Positions 1-7,278 of a stretch of DNA of 7,718 nt are shown here, in pieces (positions within the stretch are counted from its first letter, which is position 1; every line of letters begins with the position of its first letter). This DNA is from Desulfuromonadaceae bacterium (GTDB lineage Bacteria > Desulfobacterota > Desulfuromonadia > Desulfuromonadales > Geopsychrobacteraceae): the NCBI GenBank assembly GCA_013138655.1, contig WTCI01000265.1, forward strand, positions 1-7,718, in the 5' to 3' direction. The notes beneath the pieces were generated by a model. The model was not told the origin of the DNA, did not search any database, and saw only the letters and a list, made by a program, of their open reading frames with translations. The translations under genes and the position numbers were made by a program.

Positions 1-2159
1 AATTCCAGCGCCCGGAGTTCCAGGCGATGCCCTTCCCCAGCGGTAACTGACTGCTCCTCATCAATCTGCAGCAACTCTTCACGCAGCAGATCTACGGCCT
101 GCTGATCATGGAATAATTGCGCGTCAAGTTCTGAAATTTCGTTTGCCAGTTCTGTCAACTGTCGCTTCTTGCGCAACAATCCAGCACCGTCAACGACTGT
201 TGCGCCACCGGTCAGTTCCCCCCGCCAATTCAGACAATTGCCACTGGAATCGACCAGCAACGTACCGGGAGGCAAATTTGCTTCGAAATACTCAGCGACA
301 GCATCGACCAGAAAAACCCCGGCCAACAAAGAGGTAATCAGGCCCTCGGCCCCGGCTCTTGCCTTGACCACTGTTATCAATGCCGTCCCTGCCGAAAAAT
401 CAACGACCGGTTGTTGTTGCAAAGGCAGCAAAACCGTAGCACGCTGTTGCCGTTCGAGCAGCAGTTGCAAAGCTTCAACGGCCCCGTCGGCATCAGCAAC
501 AGGAACCGTCTGCAACCGTTCTCCCAGCGCCATTTCGACAGCAACCTCATACTGTCCATCGACCTTCAACAGGTCAGCCACGATGTGCGTCCAATGCCTT
601 TTCTCGGCTAAAAGTGTCCGCACGCCATCGGCATAGCCGTCGTAATTACGTTCCAGTTCCTGTAGAGTTTCCTGCCGTGAACGACATTTCTCCTGTCGCC
701 GGCGAAGCTTTGCCAGTTCGGTCTCCTGCTCGACCAGTATTGCTTTTTTTTCCAACTGGCGCTGGTGTAACAGCTTTGCTTCCTCGACCAGTTGCTGTTG
801 CTTTTCCTGGACATGCTGAACATGCTGGTCTAACTGCTGTTGCTGCTCTCGTCGCCGTTGCTGCTGTTCCCGAACTTGGATTGAATCGTTCTGCACCTGT
901 TCGTGACGCTCCGCTTCTACCGTCAAGCGACGGTCTATTTCCTCTCGGCGGTTGACCAAGCGGCCAGCCTCGGCCAGCAATTCCAGCAATTCACGACGGC
1001 TCTCTTCAAGTTGCGAATTCAACTCCTGTTCACGGGGCAACGACTGCCGGAGCTCCTCCTCCTGCCGCTCAACATCTTGCTGTAAAGCTTCCAAGCGGAC
1101 CCCGAAAGTGTTTTTTTCCTGCTGCAACTCTGCTTTTTCACTTTCCAGCCCAGCCATCCGCTCAGCCAACGATTTGAGCTCTGCCTGGAATTCCTGATCC
1201 TGATTGAACAGATGTTCACGCTGCCGGGTTGCCAGCAGCACGTCATTTTCGACCCGCTGAATTTCCGCAGCGAGCTGATAGACCCGTTCCTGCGCCTGAT
1301 TGAGCTCAGCTTCGACAAGGGTCAGCTGCAACTGCTTCTCTTCGAGTTGTAGATCCCCCTCTTCAAGTCGGGAATCCAGCCGGGCAAGAATGGTCGACTG
1401 CTCCTCTTCCTGACCGGTCAGCAACTCAATGTCACGATAAAGTTCCTGAAACCGGTTCCCCGCCAGACAAAGTTCAATCCGCTTGGCCTCCCCTCGGTAT
1501 TCGCGAAATTTTTCTGCCCGCTGGGCTTGCCTTTTTAAACTCCCGAGTTGCCGACGCACTTCGGCAATAATGTCCCCCAAGCGCACCAGGTTTTGCTTGG
1601 TAGCATCCATTTTCCGCAGGGCCGTTTTTTTGCGGGTTTTAACCTTGGTCACCCCAGCCGCTTCCTCGATCAGCATCCGCCGTTCTTCCGGCTTGGCACT
1701 GACCAGCAGACCGACCTTCCCTTGCTCAATAATTGAGTAGGCCCGGGCACCGACCCCAGTGTCCATGAACAGCTCGGTAATATCAAGCAACCGACAGGGG
1801 GTTTTATTGATCAAATATTCACTTTCGCCACTCCGATAAAGACGCCGTGTGACCATAATTTCAGCATAATCTTTGTAAGCGGGCGGACAGACCTTGGCAC
1901 TGTTATCGAAAACGATGGAAACCTGAGCCATGCCGTGCGGCTTACGGCTTTCGCTCCCCCCGAAGATAACATCTTCCATGACCCGGCCGCGCAGGTGCCG
2001 GGCATTCTGCTCCCCCATCGCCCAACGGATGGCATCGACGATATTACTTTTGCCGCAGCCGTTCGGTCCAACGACGCCGGTAATCCCCTGCTGAAAGTCG
2101 AGAGAAACCTTGTCGACAAAGGACTTAAAGCCAATGATATCAAGCCGTTTAATCTTCAT
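1..2159 (-). CDS. smc: Chromosome segregation ATPase SMC (partial, C-terminal part beyond the left edge)
   Basis: SMC forms the ring-shaped ATPase of the bacterial condensin (SMC-ScpAB) that compacts and individualises sister chromosomes. The frame is open without a stop from the ATG at 2159 to the left edge, 719 codons. The N-terminus ([14 protein letters not shown]) is the canonical SMC start. Walker A GPNGCGKS is at residues 31-38, the Q-loop segment YSIIEQGK at 141-148 (Q146), followed by an EEAAG-type head-exit helix. Residues about 165-500 are heptad-rich coiled coil, very Gln/Glu-rich around 430-458. A hinge domain spans about 505-655 (starts near YDGYADGV, contains TGG near its end), and the returning coil begins after it. 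The family is usually about 1170-1190 residues, so roughly 460, including the C-motif (LSGGE) and Walker B, lie outside. The nearest Shine-Dalgarno-like AGGAG is 14 nt from the ATG, unusually far, but no in-frame start upstream fits better. Family assignment is secure. Confidence 0.97.
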   Translation of the reverse strand, partial: MKIKRLDIIGFKSFVDKVSLDFQQGITGVVGPNGCGKSNIVDAIRWAMGEQNARHLRGRVMEDVIFGGSESRKPHGMAQVSIVFDNSAKVCPPAYKDYAEIMVTRRLYRSGESEYLINKTPCRLLDITELFMDTGVGARAYSIIEQGKVGLLVSAKPEERRMLIEEAAGVTKVKTRKKTALRKMDATKQNLVRLGDIIAEVRRQLGSLKRQAQRAEKFREYRGEAKRIELCLAGNRFQELYRDIELLTGQEEEQSTILARLDSRLEEGDLQLEEKQLQLTLVEAELNQAQERVYQLAAEIQRVENDVLLATRQREHLFNQDQEFQAELKSLAERMAGLESEKAELQQEKNTFGVRLEALQQDVERQEEELRQSLPREQELNSQLEESRRELLELLAEAGRLVNRREEIDRRLTVEAERHEQVQNDSIQVREQQQRRREQQQQLDQHVQHVQEKQQQLVEEAKLLHQRQLEKKAILVEQETELAKLRRRQEKCRSRQETLQELERNYDGYADGVRTLLAEKRHWTHIVADLLKVDGQYEVAVEMALGERLQTVPVADADGAVEALQLLLERQQRATVLLPLQQQPVVDFSAGTALITVVKARAGAEGLITSLLAGVFLVDAVAEYFEANLPPGTLLVDSSGNCLNWRGELTGGATVVDGAGLLRKKRQLTELANEISELDAQLFHDQQAVDLLREELLQIDEEQSVTAGEGHRLELRALE

Positions 2160-2246
2160 ATTAGCAGGGGAAACTCCTGGTACGGAGGGCGGGATCCGCT
2201 CATGACCAACCCGAAGCGACGACACTCTGTAGAATCGCGGCTTGTT

Positions 2247-2275
2247 ATGCTATCAGGGGGTTCCGTGCATGTAAA
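2247..2275 (-). promoter_or_regulatory. Candidate sigma-70 promoter of smc
   Basis: Read on the minus strand, TTTACA (2275-2270) and TAGCAT (2252-2247) are separated by exactly 17 bp. They match the consensus -35 and -10 boxes at 5/6 and 4/6 positions. Transcription would start near 2240 and give smc a leader of about 80 nt. This comes from pattern matching only; no other convincing pair was seen between the two divergent genes on this strand. Confidence 0.4.
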
Positions 2276-2314
2276 GATTTGTTCCTAACCACGCCCCCCG
2301 GGCAGGATTGCAGC

Positions 2315-2343
2315 TTGCTGAGCAGCAAAAGTGGCGGTATGAT
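2315..2343 (+). promoter_or_regulatory. Candidate sigma-70 promoter of the AsmA-like gene, with overlapping palindrome
   Basis: TTGCTG (2315-2320) and TATGAT (2338-2343) are separated by 17 bp. The -10 matches consensus at 5/6 positions and the -35 at 3/6. Transcription would start near 2350, about 50 nt before the ATG at 2399. The -35 is the left half of a perfect inverted repeat, TTGCTG-AG-CAGCAA (2315-2328), which could be an operator or simply chance. Basis is sequence pattern only. Confidence 0.45.
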
Positions 2344-2398
2344 ACTGTCACTCCCAAAGACATTGTCCACAGCAACCCCTCTTAAGTGATCGGCAACC

Positions 2399-5300
2399 AT
2401 GAATTCAGCGCTGGCAAAAATTTTCCGCAGATTAATTTATGGCCTGCTGTTGCTGTCGGCGATTCTCGTCATCCTGTTTTCAGTTTTCCTCAGCCAATTC
2501 GACCTGGACAATTATCGACAGGAACTTGAAACAACACTGGGCAAGGCTCTGGAACAACCGGTCGCAATCGGTTACAGCAAGCTGACCTTTAATAAGGGGA
2601 TCGCGCTACGCTTTCATGACCTGCGGATCGGTTCGGAAACAGCTCCACTGGCCCTGATCCCCTACCTGACCGCAACGTTGAAAATAGTCCCGCTGTTTGA
2701 CGGGAAGATCATTCTTGATCAGGTCGATATCGACAATCCGAGCCTGCAACTCCGGTTACCATTTCTCAACCGGGTGGAACGCAGCACGGCCCATCAACTG
2801 ACTGATGAACTCGGTATCCGCATCCTGAGGGTGCACGATGCCAAACTGCAAATTCATCGGCGGTCGCCGGAAGGGACGCGGGAACTGCTCTGCATTGACG
2901 ATCTGAACCTGGTACTACAGGGCTGGCAAGCCAACCGGTCAGCTCAACTGGTGGTTGCGGGGCAGCTGCAGCAGGAACAAAAACCGGCTGAATTCCTGCT
3001 CAATATGGTCCTGCCCTCCTCACTCGATCCGGCAATCTGGCGCAACGAACCATTCAACACCCAATTTTCTATCGACAATCTTGCAACCGGGCCCTTGTCC
3101 AAACTTACTCAAAACAGAGCCCCTTCCGCCGTCAATCTAAAAATCTCTCTGCAGGGCATCCCGACCTCAGGAGCCAAGCTTAAAGCGCTGCTGGAAAATG
3201 CTTCCAGTAACGAGCAGCTCTTCACTCTCAACGGTCGCTGGGACTCTTCAGTGGAGCAGGATGCGCTCACCAAGCTGACGGGGAAACTCTTCGGGCTGCC
3301 CATGAGTGGGGAATTTTACCTGCTGCGCGGCCCTGAACAACACTATCTGGCCGGGCGTTTCAGCACCCGAAATATCACGCTGGACAGCGAGCTATTGAAA
3401 GGTTGGCGGCTCCCCGGTGCCGACAAACTGGTCGCCGGCAATTTAGAACGCCTGGCCCTCATTCTGGAGAAAAAATGGCCCGCGGGGGAACCTTTTTCCG
3501 GACTGCCGCGCGTTGGTGCAGAGTTCACCATTACCGATCTGGAATGGGAGCAGCCTGAAATGCACCAAGTGCAGAACTTTACCGTCGAGATGTCCTTGGA
3601 AAATCAGGAGTTAACCATTAAAGAAGGATTGCTTGTTGCGGCCGGTCAGGCTCTGAGCTTCTCCGGTCAGATAGGCAACCTCTATACCGATCCGCAACTC
3701 CAGTTAAACGCTGCTCTGGATGTGCAGCTGGAGGACCTGATGCCCTACCTGCAGCTGCCGCAGGACTGGAAAATCTCCGGAGCAGCGTCCAACTCTCTGA
3801 ATTTGTCAGGCTCGCTACTTCGACCTGTTTTTGCTCTGCAAACCGATTTCTCAACCACTGAATTGCAACTGGGCCCACTGCTCCGCAAAAAAGCCGGGCA
3901 ACAAAGCCACCTGCAATTACAAGGGCTGATTGATCAGGAACAGGTTCAACTGGACAGCCTGAAGCTGAACCTTGCAGACTTTGTAATCAATGGGAACGGC
4001 TGTTTTACCCACGATCCAAAGGATCGCTATTTTCTCCTTGATATCGACCCCGTCGAGCTTCGACAACTGCACGCTCTCTCGCCAGTCATGAAACAGCTAG
4101 CGCTGCACGGTACTGTTCACCCCTCTTTGGAGCGGGATGAACAGGGCCTGCAAGGAACCCTTCAGCTGGCAGAGGTGGGAATGCACCTTTACAATATCGT
4201 CGGTGATTTAAAACGCACCACCGGGGAAATCGCCTTCAATCACCAAGGACTGAATTTTCAAAAGCTGCAAGCAACCTTCGGGGAATCGGACTTTATCCTC
4301 AGCGGCCAACTCAAAAATTGGCAGTCTCCGCAGCTGAATCTTGCACTCAAAAGCGACAAAGTCCGGGCCCAGGATCTAATTTTTTCAAATCAGCAGCTAA
4401 CATTCTACGATCTGGAAGGGCAGTTGCAGATTGACCATGCAGGGATCCGCTTCAATCCGGTCAATGCCCGGCTGGAAAAAGCGACCGAGGTCAGGGTAAC
4501 CGGCCAGGTCGCCGGGTTCAGCAACCCGCAAGTCACCCTCGATATCGCAGCAGACAGGGCAAACATTGATGAGGTTATCAATCTCTTTCAAGGACCTGCC
4601 AGGAGCCGTCGCAGTCAAAAAAAGTACCAAGGCAAACCGACAAAAATTACTGCACGGGTCAAGGAAGGACGTATCGGCGGACTGACCTTTCAAAATGCTG
4701 AAGGATTGATCACTGACCACCACGGCATTTTCACCCTTTACCCGCTCCAGTTTCAAAATGGAGCGGGGTCTTGCCAGGCTCGGGTCGAGTTTGATCGAAA
4801 TCAAAAAGGCGGGCTGCTGAAAGTCTCCGGTCACGCGGAAAATATCAACGCTTCGGTTCTTCACCAGGATCTCTTCGAGGAACGTGGGCTGATTAATGGC
4901 CGTTTGCGGGGGAGTTTCTACCTTGAAGGCAGCCTTGCAGAGAACAAATTCTGGGATAACGTCGTCGGTAGCATCCATCTGCAAGTCACTGATGGAACAT
5001 TGCGAAAATTCCGGGGTCTGGCCAGAGTATTTTCTCTCCTGAATGTCTCCCAGATCTTTGCCGGGAAACTGCCCGATATGGACAAAGAGGGCATGCCCTT
5101 CACCCTGATGGAGGGAAGCTTCAGGATTGCCGACGGGCGTGCCGAGACAGAAGATCTGTTCATCACCAGCGAAGCAATGAATATGTCGCTGGTCGGCAGC
5201 AAAGGTCTGATCGATGGCAGTCTTAATTTCAATCTGGGTGTCATGCCACTACGCACAGTTGACAAGGTGATCACTTCAATCCCGATTGCCGGCTGGGTTC

Positions 5301-5512
5301 TGGCCGGGGAGGACAAGGCCCTGCTCACAGCTCACTTCAAGATCGAAGGGAACAGCGAAGAGCCAAAAGTCACCCCGGTTCCCATCAGTTCAGTTTCTAA
5401 AACAGTTTTCGGCATTTTCAAAAGAACTCTCGGCCTGCCGGAGAAACTGGTCAAAGATATCGGCACAATTTTCAAAGAAGAGCCGGAAAAGAAAAAAGAG
5501 CCGATCGACTGA
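2399..5512 (+). CDS. AsmA/YhdP-like envelope protein with N-terminal membrane anchor
   Basis: This 1037-residue protein looks like a member of the AsmA superfamily (relatives AsmA, YhdP, TamB), inner-membrane-anchored periplasmic proteins. In E. coli, YhdP, TamB and YdbH are implicated in moving phospholipids to the outer membrane; that role here is inference. Residues 1-11 are short and basic, residues 12-32 form one hydrophobic segment, and the rest is predicted periplasmic, with many alternating-hydrophobic beta-strand repeats and no catalytic motif. The AsmA-like C-terminal block lies at about 840-1000 and ends in a region resembling VMPLRTVDKVITSIPIAGWVL and KVTPVPISSVSK, a pattern I associate with delta-proteobacterial members. 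The tail is Lys/Glu-rich. The ATG at 2399 is the first possible start after an in-frame TGA at 2387; its ribosome site is weak. The gene is divergent from smc and convergent with ubiE, so probably monocistronic. AsmA superfamily is firm; the exact subfamily is not. Confidence 0.85.
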   Translation: MNSALAKIFRRLIYGLLLLSAILVILFSVFLSQFDLDNYRQELETTLGKALEQPVAIGYSKLTFNKGIALRFHDLRIGSETAPLALIPYLTATLKIVPLFDGKIILDQVDIDNPSLQLRLPFLNRVERSTAHQLTDELGIRILRVHDAKLQIHRRSPEGTRELLCIDDLNLVLQGWQANRSAQLVVAGQLQQEQKPAEFLLNMVLPSSLDPAIWRNEPFNTQFSIDNLATGPLSKLTQNRAPSAVNLKISLQGIPTSGAKLKALLENASSNEQLFTLNGRWDSSVEQDALTKLTGKLFGLPMSGEFYLLRGPEQHYLAGRFSTRNITLDSELLKGWRLPGADKLVAGNLERLALILEKKWPAGEPFSGLPRVGAEFTITDLEWEQPEMHQVQNFTVEMSLENQELTIKEGLLVAAGQALSFSGQIGNLYTDPQLQLNAALDVQLEDLMPYLQLPQDWKISGAASNSLNLSGSLLRPVFALQTDFSTTELQLGPLLRKKAGQQSHLQLQGLIDQEQVQLDSLKLNLADFVINGNGCFTHDPKDRYFLLDIDPVELRQLHALSPVMKQLALHGTVHPSLERDEQGLQGTLQLAEVGMHLYNIVGDLKRTTGEIAFNHQGLNFQKLQATFGESDFILSGQLKNWQSPQLNLALKSDKVRAQDLIFSNQQLTFYDLEGQLQIDHAGIRFNPVNARLEKATEVRVTGQVAGFSNPQVTLDIAADRANIDEVINLFQGPARSRRSQKKYQGKPTKITARVKEGRIGGLTFQNAEGLITDHHGIFTLYPLQFQNGAGSCQARVEFDRNQKGGLLKVSGHAENINASVLHQDLFEERGLINGRLRGSFYLEGSLAENKFWDNVVGSIHLQVTDGTLRKFRGLARVFSLLNVSQIFAGKLPDMDKEGMPFTLMEGSFRIADGRAETEDLFITSEAMNMSLVGSKGLIDGSLNFNLGVMPLRTVDKVITSIPIAGWVLAGEDKALLTAHFKIEGNSEEPKVTPVPISSVSKTVFGIFKRTLGLPEKLVKDIGTIFKEEPEKKKEPID

Positions 5513-5533
5513 TCAGCTCTGTTACTATCCGTT

Positions 5534-5540
5534 AATTCAT
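5534..5540. repeat. Left copy of 7-bp target-site duplication (AATTCAT)
   Basis: AATTCAT here is repeated directly at 5691-5697, immediately on the other side of the palindromic element. The following G is also shared, so the duplication is 7 or 8 bp depending on where the element is taken to begin. The symmetric GATG...CATC ends favour 7. Confidence 0.65.
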
Positions 5541-5690
5541 GATGCTTTCGCAAAAAGCCTTGAGATGGCTAAACAAAAATTTCGCCCTACAAGGCACAGT
5601 GGTTTTTCAGGGGGAAAGGCATACATAGAGCATGTCGAGTTCCTGAAAAAGCACTGTAACGCAGGAGGGCGGACTTTTTGCGACGCCATC
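5541..5690. mobile_element. MITE-like palindromic element (150 bp) between converging genes
   Basis: The ends are inverted repeats: 5541-5557 and the reverse complement of 5674-5690 agree at 14 of 17 positions, both containing GATG and TCGCAAAAAG. Inside, 5564-5611 and 5642-5690 form a long imperfect palindrome around a 30-nt loop (5612-5641), including the matching pair TTTTTCAGG and CCTGAAAAA. The element is bounded by the direct repeat AATTCAT at 5534-5540 and 5691-5697 (8 bp if the next G is counted), as expected for a target-site duplication. It holds no transposase, so it would be a non-autonomous element moved in trans. The left arm seems to carry a second, inner copy of the terminal motif (from 5564). 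It may also act as a two-way terminator for the convergent genes. I have the impression of similar repeats in Desulfuromonadales genomes, but this is unverified memory. Confidence 0.7.
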
Positions 5691-6405
5691 AATTCATGGG
5701 CTTGTCGCCGACATAAACCGTAGCGATCCCGAAGGTCTGATCACAGTACTGCAGCCGCTGAAACCCGGCCTGGCCCATCATCTGTGAGAATTCTTTCTGG
5801 CCGGGAAACTCAATCACCGAATCGGGCAAATACTGGTAAGCGCTACGTTTGGATAGCAAGCCACCGATCGTCGGCAGAATTTTCTGAAAATAGAAATAGT
5901 AAAGCTTGCGGAACAGCTGACTGCGTGGACTGGAAAACTCCAGGATGACTGCCCGGCCACCCGGCTTGAGAACCCGAAACATCTCCTTAAGTCCGGCCGG
6001 GCGATCAATAACGTTACGAATACCGAAGGCGATGGTAATCCCATCGAAAGTCGCATCCGGGTGAGGAATCTGTTCACAGGGCGCATTGACCAACATGATG
6101 CGCGAACCATGTTGAGAGACGTTCAATTTGAGCTGCCCCTGCACCAGCATCCCCTGGGTAAAATCTTCTCCGACGATGATGACACTCGGGTCAGTACTTT
6201 CCGCCACTTCCAGGGCAACATCACAAGTTCCGGTGGCAATATCGAGAACCCGACCACCGGGGGGAATACTCAACTGGCTGACGGCAAAACGGCGCCAGCG
6301 ACGATCTATCCCGAAAGAGAGCAGACGATTCAGCAGGTCGTAGCGGTGGGCAATATCATCAAACATCTGCCGCACACCACGGCCCTTATCGGACAACTGA
6401 AACAT
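5689..6405 (-). CDS. ubiE: Demethylmenaquinone methyltransferase (UbiE/MenG family)
   Basis: This SAM-dependent C-methyltransferase converts demethylmenaquinone to menaquinone, the last step of menaquinone synthesis; family members in other bacteria also act on the ubiquinone precursor. The 238-residue length fits the family. Visible are the N-terminal signature FDDIAHRYDLLNRLLSFG (15-32), SAM motif I VLDIATGTCDVAL (53-65), a short acidic strand end VGEDF (78-82), FDGITIAFGIRNV (120-132) and the second family signature RVLKPGGRAVILEFS (144-158). Motif I has Cys61 where the family usually has Gly. The ATG at 6405 is preferred because AAGGAG (6418-6413) lies 7 nt upstream; a TTG at 6411 extends the frame by two residues but sits almost on that Shine-Dalgarno. 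The stop TGA (5691-5689) spans the boundary of the palindromic element. Convergent with the AsmA-like gene, divergent from the Nudix gene. Assignment is firm. Confidence 0.95.
   Translation of the reverse strand: MFQLSDKGRGVRQMFDDIAHRYDLLNRLLSFGIDRRWRRFAVSQLSIPPGGRVLDIATGTCDVALEVAESTDPSVIIVGEDFTQGMLVQGQLKLNVSQHGSRIMLVNAPCEQIPHPDATFDGITIAFGIRNVIDRPAGLKEMFRVLKPGGRAVILEFSSPRSQLFRKLYYFYFQKILPTIGGLLSKRSAYQYLPDSVIEFPGQKEFSQMMGQAGFQRLQYCDQTFGIATVYVGDKPMN
5691..5697. repeat. Right copy of 7-bp target-site duplication (AATTCAT), inside the end of ubiE
   Basis: This is the second copy of the direct repeat flanking the palindromic element. On the minus strand it encodes the last Met-Asn codons of ubiE and the T of the stop codon, so the element boundary falls within the stop codon. 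Confidence 0.65.
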
Positions 6406-6412
6406 GGACAAA

Positions 6413-6418
6413 CTCCTT
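6413..6418 (-). promoter_or_regulatory. Ribosome binding site deciding the ubiE start
   Basis: AAGGAG on the minus strand lies 7 nt before the ATG at 6405 and only 1 nt before the TTG at 6411. The spacing selects the ATG and gives a 238-residue product rather than 240. Confidence 0.8.
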
Positions 6419-6480
6419 GCTGCCGAGTCAACAGGTGCTCTGTCACGCGACGGTCAATAATTCAAATGGTGCCTGTTTCT

Positions 6481-6508
6481 ATCATAGTGCAGGAGCTGCT
6501 CCAACAAA
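6481..6508 (-). promoter_or_regulatory. Weak candidate promoter of ubiE containing a palindrome in its spacer
   Basis: On the minus strand TTTGTT (6508-6503) and TATGAT (6486-6481) are 16 bp apart. The -10 is good and the -35 poor. The spacer contains the perfect palindrome GGAGC-T-GCTCC (6492-6502), a position where a repressor could act. On the plus strand TATCAT (6480-6485) nearly coincides with this -10 and could serve the Nudix gene, but no matching -35 is visible. All of this is inference from short motifs. Confidence 0.3.
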
Positions 6509-6577
6509 AAAACCACCGGCGAGCCGCTCGACAGGCGGACAAGACTTCGACAACCCGAACTAAACAGACAGGCTGTT

Positions 6578-6994
6578 ATGTCCCCCCAAATCAGCAGAGA
6601 ACTGCCCCTTGCAGTCTGCGCAGCAGTGATCCGACATCAGGGGAAAATCCTTTTGACCCAGAGGCTTGCAACAAAAGCGCATGGCGGCTATTGGGAATTC
6701 CCCGGCGGAAAAATCGAGCCACAGGAATCTCCCCACCAGACCCTGAAAAGAGAATTGCAAGAAGAGTTGGCAATCGAGATCTCCCCGGGCTCGATCCTGG
6801 AAACCGTCTTTCACTACTACGACTGGGGCAGCGTGCTCATTATCGCCTATTTATGCTCATGGGAAGGTGGCGAAATAAAACATCTGGAAGTTGCGGACCA
6901 CGCTTGGGTCACCCTCGAAACTCTTCCCGGCTACCAACTTCTCCCGGCGGATCAACCTATCCTTGAAAAACTCCGCAAACTTGCTTCAGGTTAA
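6578..6994 (+). CDS. MutT/NudG-type Nudix hydrolase
   Basis: Nudix enzymes hydrolyse a nucleoside diphosphate linked to another moiety. The MutT branch sanitises the nucleotide pool by converting oxidised or modified (d)NTPs, such as 8-oxo-dGTP, to the monophosphate. The 138-residue length is typical of MutT (about 130). The Nudix box occupies residues 44-66: G44, E50, R58, E59, L60, E62, E63, I66, with Ala65 where the consensus Gly usually sits; the metal-binding Glu residues are all present. The strand before it (CAAVIRHQGKILLTQR, 14-29) and HGGYWEFPGG (35-44) are typical of the MutT branch, and the end carries a leucine-rich LLPADQPILEKL helix. The ATG at 6578 directly precedes the conserved N-terminal strand; the upstream AGG-like ribosome site is weak. 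It is cytoplasmic and probably a single-gene unit divergent from ubiE. The exact substrate cannot be read from sequence; MutT, NudG-like and other pyrophosphohydrolase roles remain possible. Confidence 0.92.
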   Translation: MSPQISRELPLAVCAAVIRHQGKILLTQRLATKAHGGYWEFPGGKIEPQESPHQTLKRELQEELAIEISPGSILETVFHYYDWGSVLIIAYLCSWEGGEIKHLEVADHAWVTLETLPGYQLLPADQPILEKLRKLASG

Positions 6995-7111
6995 TCTGCC
7001 GGTAACTATTCAGTAAAAACTTGAGTTTACCCTTGGCATCGGGAAATCGGTAGCTTTCGGAAGTACAGAGGTCAATGCAGAGAAAGGACTGTCACAGGAT
7101 CGTCACAAACT

Positions 7112-7145
7112 AAAAAACGGGTTAGCGGAAAACCGCTAACCCGTT
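7112..7145 (-). terminator. Intrinsic terminator of tRNA-Arg
   Basis: A perfect 13-bp stem (7116-7128 with 7133-7145) closes a 4-nt loop. On the minus strand it runs into a T tract that continues to 7112, starting 8 nt after the tRNA CCA end. There is no T tract on the plus side, so it should stop transcription from the tRNA gene and not clearly that of the Nudix gene. Confidence 0.92.
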
Positions 7146-7153
7146 GATATTCA

Positions 7154-7230
<77 letters not shown>

Positions 7231-7243
7231 ATAAGGACTGTAC

Positions 7244-7272
7244 TATATACTTTAATGACGGTGATAATGCAA
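7244..7272 (-). promoter_or_regulatory. Sigma-70 promoter of tRNA-Arg
   Basis: On the minus strand TTGCAT (7272-7267) and TATATA (7249-7244) are separated by 17 bp, and the -10 lies 13 nt before the first tRNA base, leaving a leader of about 6 nt. The plus strand holds TATACT (7246-7251), an overlapping -10-like box pointing towards the gene on the right, without a clear -35. Confidence 0.7.
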
Positions 7273-7278
7273 CTGTAA

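Noticed and set aside
169..636. Plus-strand open frame of 155 codons opposite smc
   Set aside because: It lies opposite the SMC hinge coding sequence; the Ser/Ala/Thr-rich translation is what reading the complement of GC-rich coiled-coil and hinge codons produces.
4397..4984. Minus-strand open frame of 195 codons inside the AsmA-like gene
   Set aside because: Fully antisense to a continuous 1037-codon gene, with no ribosome site or recognisable domain; a shadow frame.
5556..5575. AGCC/GGCT hairpin as a stand-alone terminator of the AsmA-like gene
   Set aside because: Only four base pairs with a 7-nt loop and no T tract on the plus strand; better explained as part of the left arm of the palindromic element.
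5286..5723. Plus-strand frame running from the end of the AsmA-like gene through the palindromic element
   Set aside because: Its first half is an out-of-frame reading of the AsmA-like gene and its second half is translated repeat; no start signal and no domain.
6403..6411. TTG at 6411 as ubiE start
   Set aside because: It would sit 1 nt from the AAGGAG ribosome site, while the ATG at 6405 has ideal 7-nt spacing.
6061..6966. Long plus-strand open frame (301 codons) across ubiE and the Nudix gene
   Set aside because: It is antisense to ubiE and out of frame with the Nudix gene, both strongly supported by conserved motifs; its translation is low-complexity and matches no family I know.
7009..7030. 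AT-rich imperfect inverted repeat (GTAAA...TTTAC) after the Nudix gene
   Set aside because: Short, weak pairing and no T tract; insufficient to call a terminator for the Nudix gene.
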